This document shows positions 12,021 through 23,083 of a stretch of 64,000 nt of DNA, in pieces (position 1 is the first letter of the stretch; every line of letters starts with the position of its first letter). Origin of the DNA: Endomychus coccineus. Its lineage: Eukaryota; Arthropoda; Insecta; Coleoptera; Endomychidae. Below the pieces are notes generated by a model that did no database searches, was not told where the DNA came from, and saw nothing but the letters and a program-made list of their open reading frames with translations. Both the position numbers and the translations under genes were made by a program. Location: NCBI GenBank assembly GCA_958510875.1, contig OY294068.1, forward strand, positions 23,292,297 through 23,356,296, written 5' to 3'.

Positions 12021-12572
12021 TCACCTCGAGTCCTGATCCGGTACGAATGAATAAAACGTTGATGAACGAACTATTCGAAATATTCGCGTTAACAATGCCT
12101 TGTTCACAGGTTCGTCTAGAATTCCCCAGAAGTTTATATTACATCGCGACGTACGGACTACAATTCGGGAATAGAAGGGTAGCGGTGTCGGTGGATTCTG
12201 AATGGTGGAAGTTGGAAGGAGACTCTCATTAAAATGTCGTCTCAACAATAGCTTTGAACATCTTGCGATCTGTCTCACAATTCACACGACACCCATACAG
12301 CTTCTCAGGCTGGTTGACCGCAACTTGCTTCTACCAGATTTGTGTTTTCCCATTTCCAGCTGTCATACTAAACACTAGCGCTCTGCATAAACGAGGCAAC
12401 AGTGTGAAACATGCTTGAAACGTCCTACTGAGTAGAATACTTGAACTTCCGCCGACAGTAAAATTTGAAATTTCTTGGCTTCCGTATTATAGTAGCACGT
12501 ATCGATGTCGTCGTTTCCCAAACATTACAGGTTTCATTTTCAAGCCAGGCCTATTTATATTATTATTACTTT
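12021..12572. other. No recognisable gene
   Basis: Short open frames occur on both strands at 12,021-12,278, but neither resembles a known family and they overlap each other in antisense. Nothing else was seen. Confidence 0.35.
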
Positions 12573-12745
12573 CATACTTTGACTACACAAGAGGGAAACC
12601 TATAATGTTCGAAGAACATCGCGTGAGCCTGCAGTAAAATGTAGGGAGAGGATATAGGCATTCGTATCTTTCTTGAAGGTTTGGAGGTTATAACATAGAA
12701 TAAGACCTCACTAGGTCTATATTACTGCTGAACGTTGCTAGATAC
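12573..12745 (-). mobile_element. LINE A 3'-terminal fragment
   Basis: On the plus strand this begins CTTTGACTACACAAGAGGG, followed by AAACCTATAATGTTCGAAGA. It is the reverse complement of the LINE A 3' end at 58,530-58,580, and continues through the GGAGGTTATA and AAGACCTCACTAG blocks also seen at 36,365-36,395. It is a short 5'-truncated insertion. Confidence 0.65.
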
Positions 12746-13400
12746 ACGAAAAAGTCAAGAGAGGTTTTTTGTTCAGTGTACAAATTTTTGACAAGAGATC
12801 TTAGTAAATTTTATTTTGCCCAGGTCCGTACTATCATTTTTACCAATTTAATATGAGTAGACCCCCATTTCTCCGCCACTGGTTACATGAGAAATAACAC
12901 GTCACATTTTATGGCTGTTTATGGCAATATATCGTGTACGAAATTTCGCTACAATGTCTCTTTCACTTTGAAAGATATTAGAAAAATAATATATATCTCC
13001 ATAACGAAGCAATTGCGGATATACGTGTATTTGAACTTTTAAAATATTTCTCGATGTAGAACCCGAGGTTAACTTTTGACAGGGTATACAACGCTGCCCG
13101 CGAAAATAGGACTGAAGATTTAATAATACGTGACTGTAGATTTCATCTTAGGCAATCATGCTGGCAAAAAATTCAAGGTTTGGGATCAAGCAGAACTACA
13201 AAGAAAAAAACTGAAGTTGGCAAATGGGTATAACATAAATCTTTAAACCGTTTATTTCTTTTTTAAGTCCCGATGAAGTCGGAGATTGCAACGTAGAAGA
13301 TTTTCCTACGAATTTAATATATTGCGAAAAATTTGTGAAATTTTGTGACTATTCAGTAGACACTTATATCAGTGTAAATGCGACTTTTCTTCCAAATATA
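12746..13400. other. No recognisable gene
   Basis: AT-rich sequence with no coding signal or clear repeat. It may be the far 3' flank of the Penelope-like remnant that follows. Confidence 0.35.
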
Positions 13401-14295
13401 TGGGCCGAACCCTCCCTGTTGGTAAGAACAACAAATGCGTGCCCTGAAGATGCCACCTGTAATGGTTGGCGAAACGTCGGCATCAAGTCGAGCTATTGTG
13501 ACGCGGAATCCATCCGGGAGACAAGATTTTTCAAGATTAGCTGTTCGCGGAAGTCTACTATCCAACATTTTATTCGTATTGTAATAGCCTAATAATTATT
13601 CCCCCACCAAAATATTTTTGAATTTACTGAAGAATTTAAAAAATTACAGATAGATACATATATAAAAATGAACAGCTAAACCATTGTGAGCAAATTTACA
13701 AATTTTATGTTTATCAATCGATGCGTAAAAACGGAAAAGTTGATATCACATTATAATTGTGTGAAAAGTATGTCATATTACAATAAATCAAACTGACTTG
13801 TTTCTAAAGTATAGAAATTATTTGATCCATGTGTAGATGTATATTTGTGCCATTTGATTTACTTAATAAAATTGCGGTTCATAATCAATTTTCATCATTC
13901 CGATTGATTCTTGATAAATAAGTACTACCTCTGGACGCTTGCTTACATATAACATCGCACAATTCGACCTTCATGAAATTTCGTTACATCGAGCAGCTCG
14001 AGACCGTCGAGCAATTTGGATAATACGATTTTTGGCTTCAAGAATTTTTCGTAGCTAGAAATTTGTGGATCGAGCTAGTATTTCAGTATCTTTGGAAAGG
14101 ATTTGACTATTGGTGTCAAGCTTATGTTCCGCAAGTTCAAATCTATTGGTGTCATGAAGCTCATGTTATTTCGCGCGAGTAGGTAGATACTGCACGACCT
14201 GTTTCACCTATGTAGACTTTACCACAAGTACAGGGAATGTTATAAGCACCTAAATAAAGAGAAGGAATTACATCTTCGATAGGTTTATAAAACTG
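13401..14295 (-). pseudogene. Penelope-like element: GIY-YIG endonuclease and 3' region remnant
   Basis: Reading the minus strand from about 14,290 gives YLGAYNIPCTCGKVYIGETG followed by RAVSTYSRE. This is the N-terminal part of the GIY-YIG nuclease domain that ends the Penelope-like polyprotein (conserved YNIPC, VYIGET, R). Downstream the frame degenerates with multiple stops. The VSPTITGGIFRA stretch near 13,440-13,490 is likely 3' sequence of the same element. Related degraded sequence (GCTACTGTGACCCGGAATCC) occurs at 23,677-23,696. Penelope-like elements pair an RT with this nuclease; the RT is missing here but related RT pieces lie at 37.6 and 57.6 kb. Confidence 0.7.
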
Positions 14296-17200
14296 AGCTA
14301 GTTTTTAGAAATGTGTAAAACATTTTTTTTTAAGGATTTTGGAAATTCGATGTGTTATATTTTCAATATATTGAAGATAGGCAGTGATAAAGACAAATCA
14401 TATCAAGTCAGCTTCCGCTCAATAGAGTCGAATAGTTGAGTTAACAACTCGAAATCAAGAATCTAGCATAGATGTCTGACAAACAAATTCAGGGGTAATA
14501 AAACGGGAGTGAAACGATGTGAAGGCATGAGATAGTTGAAAATCAGCGTTTTCCCATTTTCCAATACTGGGGAGAATAATTTCATGAAAATTTATTCAAT
14601 AATTCCGGGATTTCGAATTTTGTAGAGCGTGAAAAGGTTGAAATAGTGAATATTATTCCAATCAAATTAACTTTTGAATATGTATAAGCGAATCAAAACT
14701 TGAATATACAAATAGGACAACACTATATATGTTGCATGTTCAAATTCAAATCTAGACATGTAAAACCATATCGAATTTACACCAAAACAACAAGAGCATT
14801 GTGTGAAAAGCAACTGGATGTGTCATTACAGGACTTGTATCAACAAAATAACAGATTGATATTTTTTAATCGACAATAATAGTTATTATTCCTAGCCTGT
14901 TTTTAACTAGAAATTCGAACTCTGAATTAATGTGGAGTACTTTCAATTTCAAGATAAACTAGGCCATTGCTAGTTGTGTTTTTGACTGATTTGCAAATCA
15001 AATCAATCAATTTGAAATTAATTTCAATTAAAATAACTATCAAAAGTTTGATTTCCACTTATTTAATACATTTTCCAACAAAATTACTCACCCAACCCAA
15101 TTCACATTTTTTCATTTTTGGCCCTATAAAAAAAGTCTCGTACGAAAATTTGACAATTTTTTTGCGAACTTTTGAAATATGTAATCGCCCGTTTCAATGT
15201 TTTAAATGGGACATCCTATTATTCTTCAATAATTGAATTCTACGGGTTTTTCTGAGTTCCAAAATATATACATATGCTAAGCTGTTGCTCAAACATTTTT
15301 ATTCTTTATCATATTAGCCTTGGATAGAAACACAATGTAGAATAGGAGTGACAATTTGGACAATGTCAAATACTAGTATCAGAACAACAATAAACGATAT
15401 TAATTAGATTTTATTCCATTATAGAATAGTATGAAAATGTTGGCCTTAGATACACTACTGGATATTTTGTCATTATATTTATTTGAAAAATAATAAAAGC
15501 ACTTCGCAAAGGAAACTAGTATCTTGAGGAAAACTGTGTATATTTTCTTAGAAAACAATTATATTATTAATGAACAAATATTACCAATAATTATTAATAG
15601 TTCCAACAAAAACGGTTCGAAATGATACCCCTGGTGTTCAAGACAAAGTTGGTATCTTCGCTGTAGATTTAATAAGAACTTTTCTATTATCTCACTTTGG
15701 TTATTTAAATTCAAAATTTCCTCGACTATTCTATTTATCAAGTTGCCTAAATTATCTATTGTCATTCCTATTTGACGTTTTGTAAGATATATGATGAATG
15801 AAAAATGTTTAAGCAGCTGCAGCTTCTGTGTTGTTAAAAACGCAACATAAAATGACATCCTTCGAACAAATAGAGCATATTTATATATTTTGGAAATCAT
15901 AAAATCAGTAGAATTCAATTATCGAAGAATATATAGGGTATCCCATTTGAAATAATATATATTTCTTTAAGTCGCATTCATTTCGGCAGTTCAAATACAT
16001 ATCTCGAAAATTCACAAAAAAATTTCAAACTTTTTTGTGGATACAAAAATAATAAAAATGGGGGCGAGTCATTTCGTTGGAAACTTGGGACATGAATGCG
16101 ACTAGTTTCGCCAACACCGTAGCTTCTTCAAACAGATATTACAAACCACTTTGTAAGCGAAATTGAAATAAAACGGTTCAATCATTAGACAGTGGTTCCA
16201 TTCAAAGCAAACGACGAAAAACGAACACCTACATCAAAACACTGTGTTTGAATACAACGATTAGAGAGATAGATAGTTTTAAAAAAATATCGAAACTTGT
16301 GGAAAGCCAATCCAAGAAAGTAAAGTCATCAAGTTTACCGACTAAACAAGGGGAATGTTGTATCAACAAGGCGAACGAATTTCTAGACGTGTAGCAGTAG
16401 GGGTTGCAGAGAAATTTATTTATAGCCATTGCGGCAAATACTAAGGAAAGGCCGTTCCTGACTATTGGCATGACATTGTTTTGTTAAGTCACATATATCA
16501 TTCAAAAATATCAACTCGATGTGGTTTTTGTTCTTCTCTAAAACCTGATTCTAGATTACAAGAATTGTCGATAGAAAGGACATTTCATATGAAGTAAGTC
16601 TTTCTCACATTATTCTAACTAATAAATATCGCTTTTCTTTGCCACTTTAAAACAAGTTGTTTATTGTCTCAGGGAAGGAATCTTTTCATCTTTTAAATAC
16701 CTACAAATTTAGTATTGCAAATATAACAAAAACTGTTATTCCAAAAACCAAATAAGTTTGCTGGTGCTTCTTACAAAAACAATTTCAGCTTCGAGAGATT
16801 TCTCAGGTTCCAGAGGTAAAGGCTGTTCCTAATAACTCTTATTGTATTATAGCGGTTCAATCAGATTTACAGTAACTATGGGGTAATTCAAAGAAAATAT
16901 CCGTCGATCCAATTATTAGTGTTTCAAGTAACTTCTGTCTCATAAATATAAAAGCCGCCACTGAATCAAGAAAGTTTCTTGAAAGAAATTCAAACGCCTG
17001 TTTGCAATTGTTTCATGTGAGTGAGCTATCATCGTTTCGGAAGGAGTAATGTAGTGTGAATAAATTGTCAAAACTTTTTTAAAAAGCACATCATTATAAG
17101 GTCTTGTCGTTACCATGGCGGTACGTCGTCGATGTCGAAAATTCTTGGCCCAGTTACACAATTCGGCTATGCTTATTCATTCTTGTATGAGAGCCTCCGC

Positions 17201-17689
17201 ACGCGTCTTTCGGGCACATTGATCTTTATTCCTTCCGACGCGACGGTCCTTTTCGCTGCGTCCCTCATTCTGGTCGTCAACGTAGTGTACGCACGCCGCT
17301 ACTGGATCGATAACGCCGAAATGCGAAGGCGCCATTCTTTTCATCTCCCATTTTCTCGTCTTCATCTATAAAGGCGATCCTCAGCACGCTTTCAACGTCT
17401 TAATAGCAGCGCTGTTTTGTTGTTGATACAGAATTCTTCTTGTTTTGTTGGGAAACTCGATGTGGTTTTACATTCATTGGAATTTTGAATATTCAGCGTT
17501 GTGGGAACATCGGTTTTCCTGAAAATGGCTTCATCTCTTTATATTGAAATGTTTTCATATGCAGTTCTGTATCTATAATTGTTGCTCTCTTTGTCTTTTT
17601 GACTATCAACGATGATCATCTACCTTATACATTACTTACAGCAAAGCGAAGTATAGAATAATAATGGAATATCAGAACTCCGATACATT
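14296..17689. other. Long stretch without a recognisable gene; two inverted end-like motifs
   Basis: Mostly AT-rich DNA. AAATGGGACATCCTAT near 15,203 and ATAGGGTATCCCATTT near 15,932 are inverted relatives. The sequences beyond each of them (roughly 14,970-15,217 and 15,932-16,090) are also distantly similar in inverted sense, so they may be two ends of related repeats. A GC-richer patch at 17,105-17,380 is open in both directions but was not recognised. The 119-codon minus-strand open frame at 15,559-15,918 has no family signature I know. Confidence 0.35.
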
Positions 17690-17965
17690 CTTACACCTCC
17701 CAAAACTGGCGCAGTTGAACGGATTGAGATAGGTTTTCTGCATTTGATTCAGAAAGTATTTTAGAAAATTTGTGCCGGGTTTGTTTTTTGCGGGAGAAAT
17801 CAATAGCATTTCTACAGCAAAAAAATGCATTTTTCTGAGTGCACGTGAATAAAAAAAAACGGACTCGAATTGGTTTCTGGGGATATTCGGGGTCGCTGAA
17901 CACGAATATGCTATCAAAGGTCCCCTTGGACCTTCTCCGGGGTATCCGGTTTCCTGATGCCCTAT
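17690..17965 (+). repeat. Left member of a long inverted-repeat pair
   Basis: The stretch containing GCATTTGATTCAGAAAGTAT, AAAAAATGCATTTTTCTGAG and GGTCCCCTTGGACCTTCTCC recurs in reverse complement at 21,215-21,510 with moderate divergence. The two copies face each other around 3.2 kb that contains a LINE fragment and a mariner-superfamily element. They may be the terminal repeats of an older DNA element into which the others inserted, or two independent inverted copies. Confidence 0.6.
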
Positions 17966-18793
17966 AATTGTATTAAAAATTATTGAATAACCAAATTATT
18001 GACGTAGATAATAGTACTAAATTTTTGGGACTTATTATAGACAAAAATTTGAATTGGTATGAACAAATAACATCTCTTTCAAACAGACTTAAATCTAAAC
18101 TATACGTATTTAGAACTTTAAAAAAATCGGTGGACAAGGAAACTCTAATGGTTGTCTATTACGCCTTTTTTCAGTCTCTGATAACTTATGGGATTACTTT
18201 CTGGGGCAACAGCTCTCAATCTAAACAGATTTTGATTCTACAAAAAATGGCAATACGCATAATTTATGGCCTGAGGCATCGGCACTCCTGTAGAGGTACT
18301 TTTCGCAAATTCAATATTTTAACTGTTCCGGCACTTCATATCTCGGAAAGTCTTATGTTCAACTTCAGGAACAAACACTATTCGGCAGAGTATGAAAACG
18401 GACAAGTATATGAAACTCGTAAGATTTTATATCTTTACCCAGAGGTTGACTTGACATTATAATCAAAAAAATATGGAATACATGAGCCTTAAGCTTTTCA
18501 ACAAACTTCCAAAAGAGATTAAAGAGATTAAGGAATTAAAAAAATTCAAAGCAGCTGTTACTAAATTGCTAATAACTTTAGAACCTTATACAGTTGCAGA
18601 TTTTTTAGAACAATATGTCTGTATATAATGTGCTAACATTTTACGGTGATAGTGTTTCTATATTATTTATTATTTGTTTATATATGTATATATATGTAGT
18701 GAAGTGTATATACATATAGTTACTACGACGTTTTTTAATATTGTATTGTTCATGTTTATTTTTTAAATGTAGACAAACCATGTTGAAATAAAG

Positions 18794-18825
<32 letters not shown>

Positions 18826-18832
18826 TTTTGCC
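17966..18832 (+). mobile_element. LINE C: 5'-truncated non-LTR retrotransposon 3' end
   Basis: An open frame at 17,983-18,462 encodes the thumb and C-terminal region of a Jockey/CR1-type RT: KFLGLIIDKNLNWYEQI, then the YYAFFQSLITYGITFWG block, then LQKMAIRIIYG. After a frameshift it continues with LFNKLPKEIKEIKELKKFK to about 18,627. The insertion ends in an (ATT)n tail at about 18,795-18,832. It starts just after the left inverted repeat, which suggests insertion within or next to that older element. All RT catalytic motifs are absent because of 5' truncation. Confidence 0.8.
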
Positions 18833-19114
18833 TCAAGTGTCTTGTTTATCCGGTAGAGGGCTTCAAAATTGCAAAAATAATTTTGTTTTTTTGGTATAAC
18901 TTGAGAACGTGATGAAGAACTTTTACAATATTTAGCAGGTGAGTTACTTCAATAATGGCCATTTTTGAGAGTGGAGCACAGAGCCTTAGAGACCATAGAA
19001 ATGGCTCAAACTTGAGGATGTAACGGGAAAAGTGTCCAGAACTTTTTTGTGGTGAATCTAATTCACTCGATATTTTTTATGTAGATAGCTTATCTAATTT
19101 AAAAACTTTTCTTA

Positions 19115-20708
19115 CTCTTAGAAAATTTTGATAAAATCAACGGATTAGCTTGAAAAAATTAATTTTCGAGTCTCTGCAATTTTGGCTTACTAATTTTACT
19201 TGATTAAAATACCTTAGTTGCCTTTGCTTTTCCGATGTCATTTATGCATTTGAAAAATTTATTCTCAAAACTGTCAGTTTTTACTTTGCTTTCCGTAAAA
19301 ATTTTATAAAATTATGGCTCAAAATTTCACTAACACTGAAATGGTTGATATGTTATTGATTTATGAACTTTGTCGTTGCAATGGCCGGAGAAGGGAAAGA
19401 TATCCGCATCGCAGAATTCCAAATCGGCAAACCTTCGCGAAACTGGCAAATTTGAAGCAAATCGCAGAGAAACTGGACGCAGACGGACAAGAAGGACGTT
19501 AGAGCTCGAAGAAGCGATACTGGAAGCGGTTGAAACTGAACCTGGGATAAGCACACTACGTTTGGGACTTCGTATTGGAGCCTCAAAATCATTAGTTCAT
19601 AATGTACTGAAAGAAGAACTGTTGTATCCCTATCATATTAAAATAGTTCAAGACTTATTGCCCATGGATCCAGGTCATCGGCTAGATTTCTGTCGGCTTA
19701 TTGTCCAAAGACAAAACGCAAACCCCAATCTTTGTAGAAGAATTCTGTTCACGGACGAAGATACTTTCACGAGATGTGGTCTTTTTAACCTCCATAATGA
19801 ACATTTCTATGCTAATGAAAATCCTCATGAAACGGAAGTTACATATTTTCAGAATCAAACTAAAATCAATGTTTGGGTTGGAATTGTGGATAACTTCATT
19901 ATTGGCCATACCGTTATACCCGATCGATTGAACGGGGAGAACTACTTGAACTTTTTGGAACAAAGGCTAATTGAACTGTTGGAAGACTTGCCCTTACACA
20001 TTCGTCGTGGCCTGGTTTATCCATGATGGTGCACCTCCTCATTTCACATTAGCTGTGAGGCGACATTTGAATGCGGAATATCCAGATCGCTGGATAGGTA
20101 GAGGACACGATGCACCAGTGAACTGGCCGGCCCGCTCCCCTGATTTGACGCCCTGCGACTTCTTTCTATGGGGCGGTTTGAAGTCGAAAGTTTATGCAGC
20201 TCCAGTAAACACACGAGAGGAATTGCTGCAACGAATTAATCATGAAGCGGATTTATTGAAGAATGATCCTGAAGTACTAGCCAGAGTTCAATCCAATTTC
20301 TTGAAACGAATTAATTTGTGTATTCAGGAAAATGGGCAACATTTCGAACAATTGATGCCTTAGCGATTTCCCAAAAAGTTTTGTTGTTTCTTTTAATTTA
20401 GCATTTGTTTTTCCTAAATAATCACATCGTTTCCCCATTTCTATTGTTTTTATTATTCGTGTTTTACCGAGATATTAACCATTTCAGTGTTAGTGAAATT
20501 TTGAGCCATAATTTTATAAAATTTTTACGGAAAGCAAAGTAAAAACTGACAGTTTCGAGGATAAATTCTCCAAATGCCAAAATGACATTAGAAAAGCAAA
20601 GGCAACTAAGGTATTTTAATCAAGTAAAATTAGTAAGCCAAAATTGCAGAGACTCGAAAATTATTTTTTTCAAGCTAATCCGTTGATTTTATCAAAATTT
20701 TGTAAGAG
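19115..20708 (+). mobile_element. Tc1/mariner-superfamily transposon with 237-bp terminal inverted repeats
   Basis: The terminal repeats span about 19,115-19,351 and 20,472-20,708. They start CTCTTAGAAAATTTTGATAA and CTCTTACAAAATTTTGATAA (right end read in reverse). Each is flanked by TA (19,113-19,114 and 20,709-20,710), the superfamily's usual target duplication. Unusually, the repeats reach past the transposase ATG at 19,314, so the right repeat carries an antisense copy of the first dozen codons. The repeats are diverged in places and the transposase is frameshifted, so this copy is inactive. Confidence 0.75.
19314..20363 (+). pseudogene. Mariner-superfamily transposase, two frameshifts
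   Basis: Three overlapping frames together read as one transposase of about 345 residues. The N-terminal helix-turn-helix part is MAQNFTNTEMVDMLLIYEL, then NRQTFAKLANL. The second part (19,440 to about 20,005) holds SKSLVHNVLKEELLYPYH and ILFTDEDTFTR with the first catalytic aspartate. The third has WFIHDGAPPHF (second aspartate) and RSPDLTPCDFFLWGGLKSKV with the third acidic residue as Asp, about 43 residues after the second by eye count, longer than the 34 of classical mariners. Frameshifts lie near 19,440 and 20,010. In life it would cut and paste the element at TA sites. Confidence 0.8.
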
Positions 20709-20710
20709 TA

Positions 20711-21214
20711 AAAAGGAACCCTCTATCACGATAGGGTTTTCCTTCCAATAAGACAAACTTTACTTCCGTCCACAACCAGTCACGTTGAAACTAAGTTTTA
20801 ATCCCCAAAGGTGCATTAATTACACAAATAATTCCAATAATTCCAATCCAAATTGGTAATTGATGCCTTTGCTTCCAACGGAAGAATATTCCCAGAATTT
20901 GGTTCCAAACATAAGCTTGATATCACCTTCCTGTTGAAATAAACGATTTGACCAGAAGTAACGCCATTTTCTCTTTCTTTCCGGAGTCTCGTTGTTTCAC
21001 AGAACAACCTCGAAATAGAAGCGGTAACTACGGATCTGACACCGAACAACCATGACTCTTAGAATATACGGTCTAGCATAGCTGACGTCACAGTAGTTAA
21101 CCGATTGTACTACAGCAGCCATTTCTAACCCGTTAAGGGGAATTTACAAGTTACACTCTCTCGAACAGTTGACAAGCATTAAAACATAATTTTTAATGAA
21201 ATTCGTCGATATCC
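20711..21214. other. No recognisable gene
   Basis: A minus-strand frame of 77 codons at 20,816-21,049 has no known signature. Part of it (CAATTTGGATTGGAATT in reverse) loosely resembles 21,880-21,920 inverted, so it may belong to the surrounding inverted-repeat structure. Confidence 0.35.
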
Positions 21215-21510
21215 AAGGCGTCAGGACCCCCGGATATCCCGGGGAAGGTCCAAGGGGACCTCAGGGAATTTTTTTGATAGCATAGTCATGTTCAGCGACC
21301 CCAAAAACCCTCGAGAAACCAATTCAAGTTCGTATTTTTTTCAGCTCGAAAAGTGCACTCAGAAAAATGCATTTTTTGCCTGTAACAATGTAACAAATTT
21401 CTTTCCGCAAAAAACAAACCCGGTACAAAATTTTTAAATTATTTTCTGAATCAAATGCCGAAAACCGCTTCTAAATCCATCTAGCTGCGCCGATTTTGGA
21501 AGGTTTGGCC
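21215..21510 (-). repeat. Right member of the long inverted-repeat pair
   Basis: Reverse complement of 17,690-17,965. Matching blocks include GGAAGGTCCAAGGGGACC, CTCAGAAAAATGCATTTTTT, CGCAAAAAACAAACCCGG and TTCTGAATCAAATGC. Confidence 0.6.
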
Positions 21511-22239
21511 TTTTTTAATGCTTTTCAAACAATAACGCTCCGTAGACAACACAACCCTGTTTCTGTTAATACTCACCACCAGCACCAAAGCCCAACGGGA
21601 AGCATAGTTACGTACCTGCAACAAACGAATTTCATGAGTAAAGTCAGCGAACATTGAATTACAAAGGATATTGTAACGTATAAATTCAATTTAACGACCT
21701 AACGACATCTGTGACACGTAGTGTCCAGATCAGAGTTCTGTGACGTGCTCTGAACATCGAGAGAGAATGACAATGACTTCACTTCCGCTGAAACGGTTGT
21801 TGAGGGAAGTCACGAGTGTGTTGGGACTTGGGAAGTTTTGTGTAAAACTTTAAGATTCAAAATCGAATTATGGGAATTTCCTTCCATTGGAATCACAAAC
21901 ATCTGTCATCAATTTGGATTGAAATTGTGGACTTATGAAGGATTTACCGTAAGAGAGTACAACTTCCATTTTTGTACAAGCTGTAAATTGATAACGTACA
22001 AATTGTAATTTCCAAAAAGGGATTTGAATATTAAAAACTGATTTGCAAAGGGGAAAATACCTATCCTATGACCTCCATAGGATAGGTATCTGAGTACCTA
22101 CTATAAATTCTAGTTGATTTGTTCACCTTACTTCAGATGGTTGTTTATCTTGCTCAGGTTAGATATGTTAGGAATGTACGTCAGTCTTATTTCGGTTAAG
22201 CAATTATTGTGAATTCTACTCATTTTCATGAGTACAATG
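21511..22239. other. No recognisable gene; one strong hairpin
   Basis: Nothing coding was recognised. A perfect-stem hairpin at 22,057-22,089 is listed separately. Confidence 0.35.
22057..22089. repeat. Perfect 14-bp stem hairpin
   Basis: ATACCTATCCTATG is followed by a five-base loop and its exact complement CATAGGATAGGTAT. There is no U-run after it. It lies in otherwise plain DNA; it could be a microRNA-like fold or a collapsed pair of short terminal repeats. Confidence 0.6.
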
Positions 22240-23081
22240 CGAGGGCAAGGTGTAAAGTCCCTGTAAACTTAAAAGAGAAATGATTTATTTTATTTCTCAA
22301 CATAATGTGTCCCTGAAAATAAAACAGATGGCGCCACAATCGAAAATCCCATGTGACATTTGTGATGTACCAACTTCAACTATGCTATGGGTATCTCAAC
22401 CGAACGGGTACGGAACATTTTGCATAAATTTTTTAATGTGAAGAAGCTACCTGCATTTGCTCTCTGTTGACAACAAGCGCGACCGTGGGACAATTTCAAA
22501 GGAGTGTTTGGCGATGTTCAAGCGATATTAGAAAGACTTTTTACGCCGTTTCGTAACCGTGGACGGAACACGGATTCATCGCAACACACCAGAGACCAAA
22601 GAACAGTCGGAACAGTGGACTTGCTCTGGCGAATCGAAGTCGAAAAGGCCAAAGTGGGTTTATCGGCCAACAAAGTCATGGCGGCAGTTTTTTAAGATGC
22701 ACGCATGGTATCGTCCATATCGATTACCTTGAAAATGGCAAAACGATCACCGGGCTAGAATTGTTGGATCGATTTGACGCAGATTTGAAGCGGAAGTGGC
22801 CGCATTTGGCTAAGAAAAAAATGCTCTTCCACTAGGACAACGCATCGACGCACAGGTCCGTAGTCGCAATGGCAAAACTGCTATGAATTGCGCTACGAAT
22901 TAGTTCGTCATCCCCCATGTTCTTCAAATTTGGTCCCCTGCGATTTTTATCTATTACTTGAAGAAATGGCTATTTTGAAGGATTGCCGAAATCGTATTAT
23001 TTGGAATGAATAATAAAATACGTTTTGACCAATTAAATAATTTCTTATTCCATTTTTCAAGTACTTTTCACCTTGCCCTCA
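22240..23081 (+). mobile_element. Mariner copy 1, internally deleted (CGAGGGCAAGGTG ends)
   Basis: The ends are CGAGGGCAAGGTGTAAAGT (left) and ACTTTTCACCTTGCCCTCA (right), inverted repeats followed on the right by TA. The left flank is TG, a one-base departure from TA. The interior encodes a broken mariner transposase: VDGTRIHRNTPETKEQS (usually VDETWIH), KAKVGLSANKVMAAVF in an open frame at 22,504-22,695, then HGIVHIDYLENGKTITG, PHLAKKKMLFH and DNASTHRS. It is shorter than the usual 1.3 kb and has stops and frameshifts. The N-terminal DNA-binding region is mostly gone. Confidence 0.8.
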
Positions 23082-23083
23082 TA

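Noticed and set aside
13260..13300. CGATGAAGTCGGAG string resembling part of a hammerhead ribozyme
   Set aside because: The conserved CTGATGA...GAAA arrangement and pairing stems are not present, and the strand is opposite to the Penelope-like remnant.
19682..19963. Minus-strand open frame of 93 codons
   Set aside because: Antisense to the mariner-superfamily transposase core.
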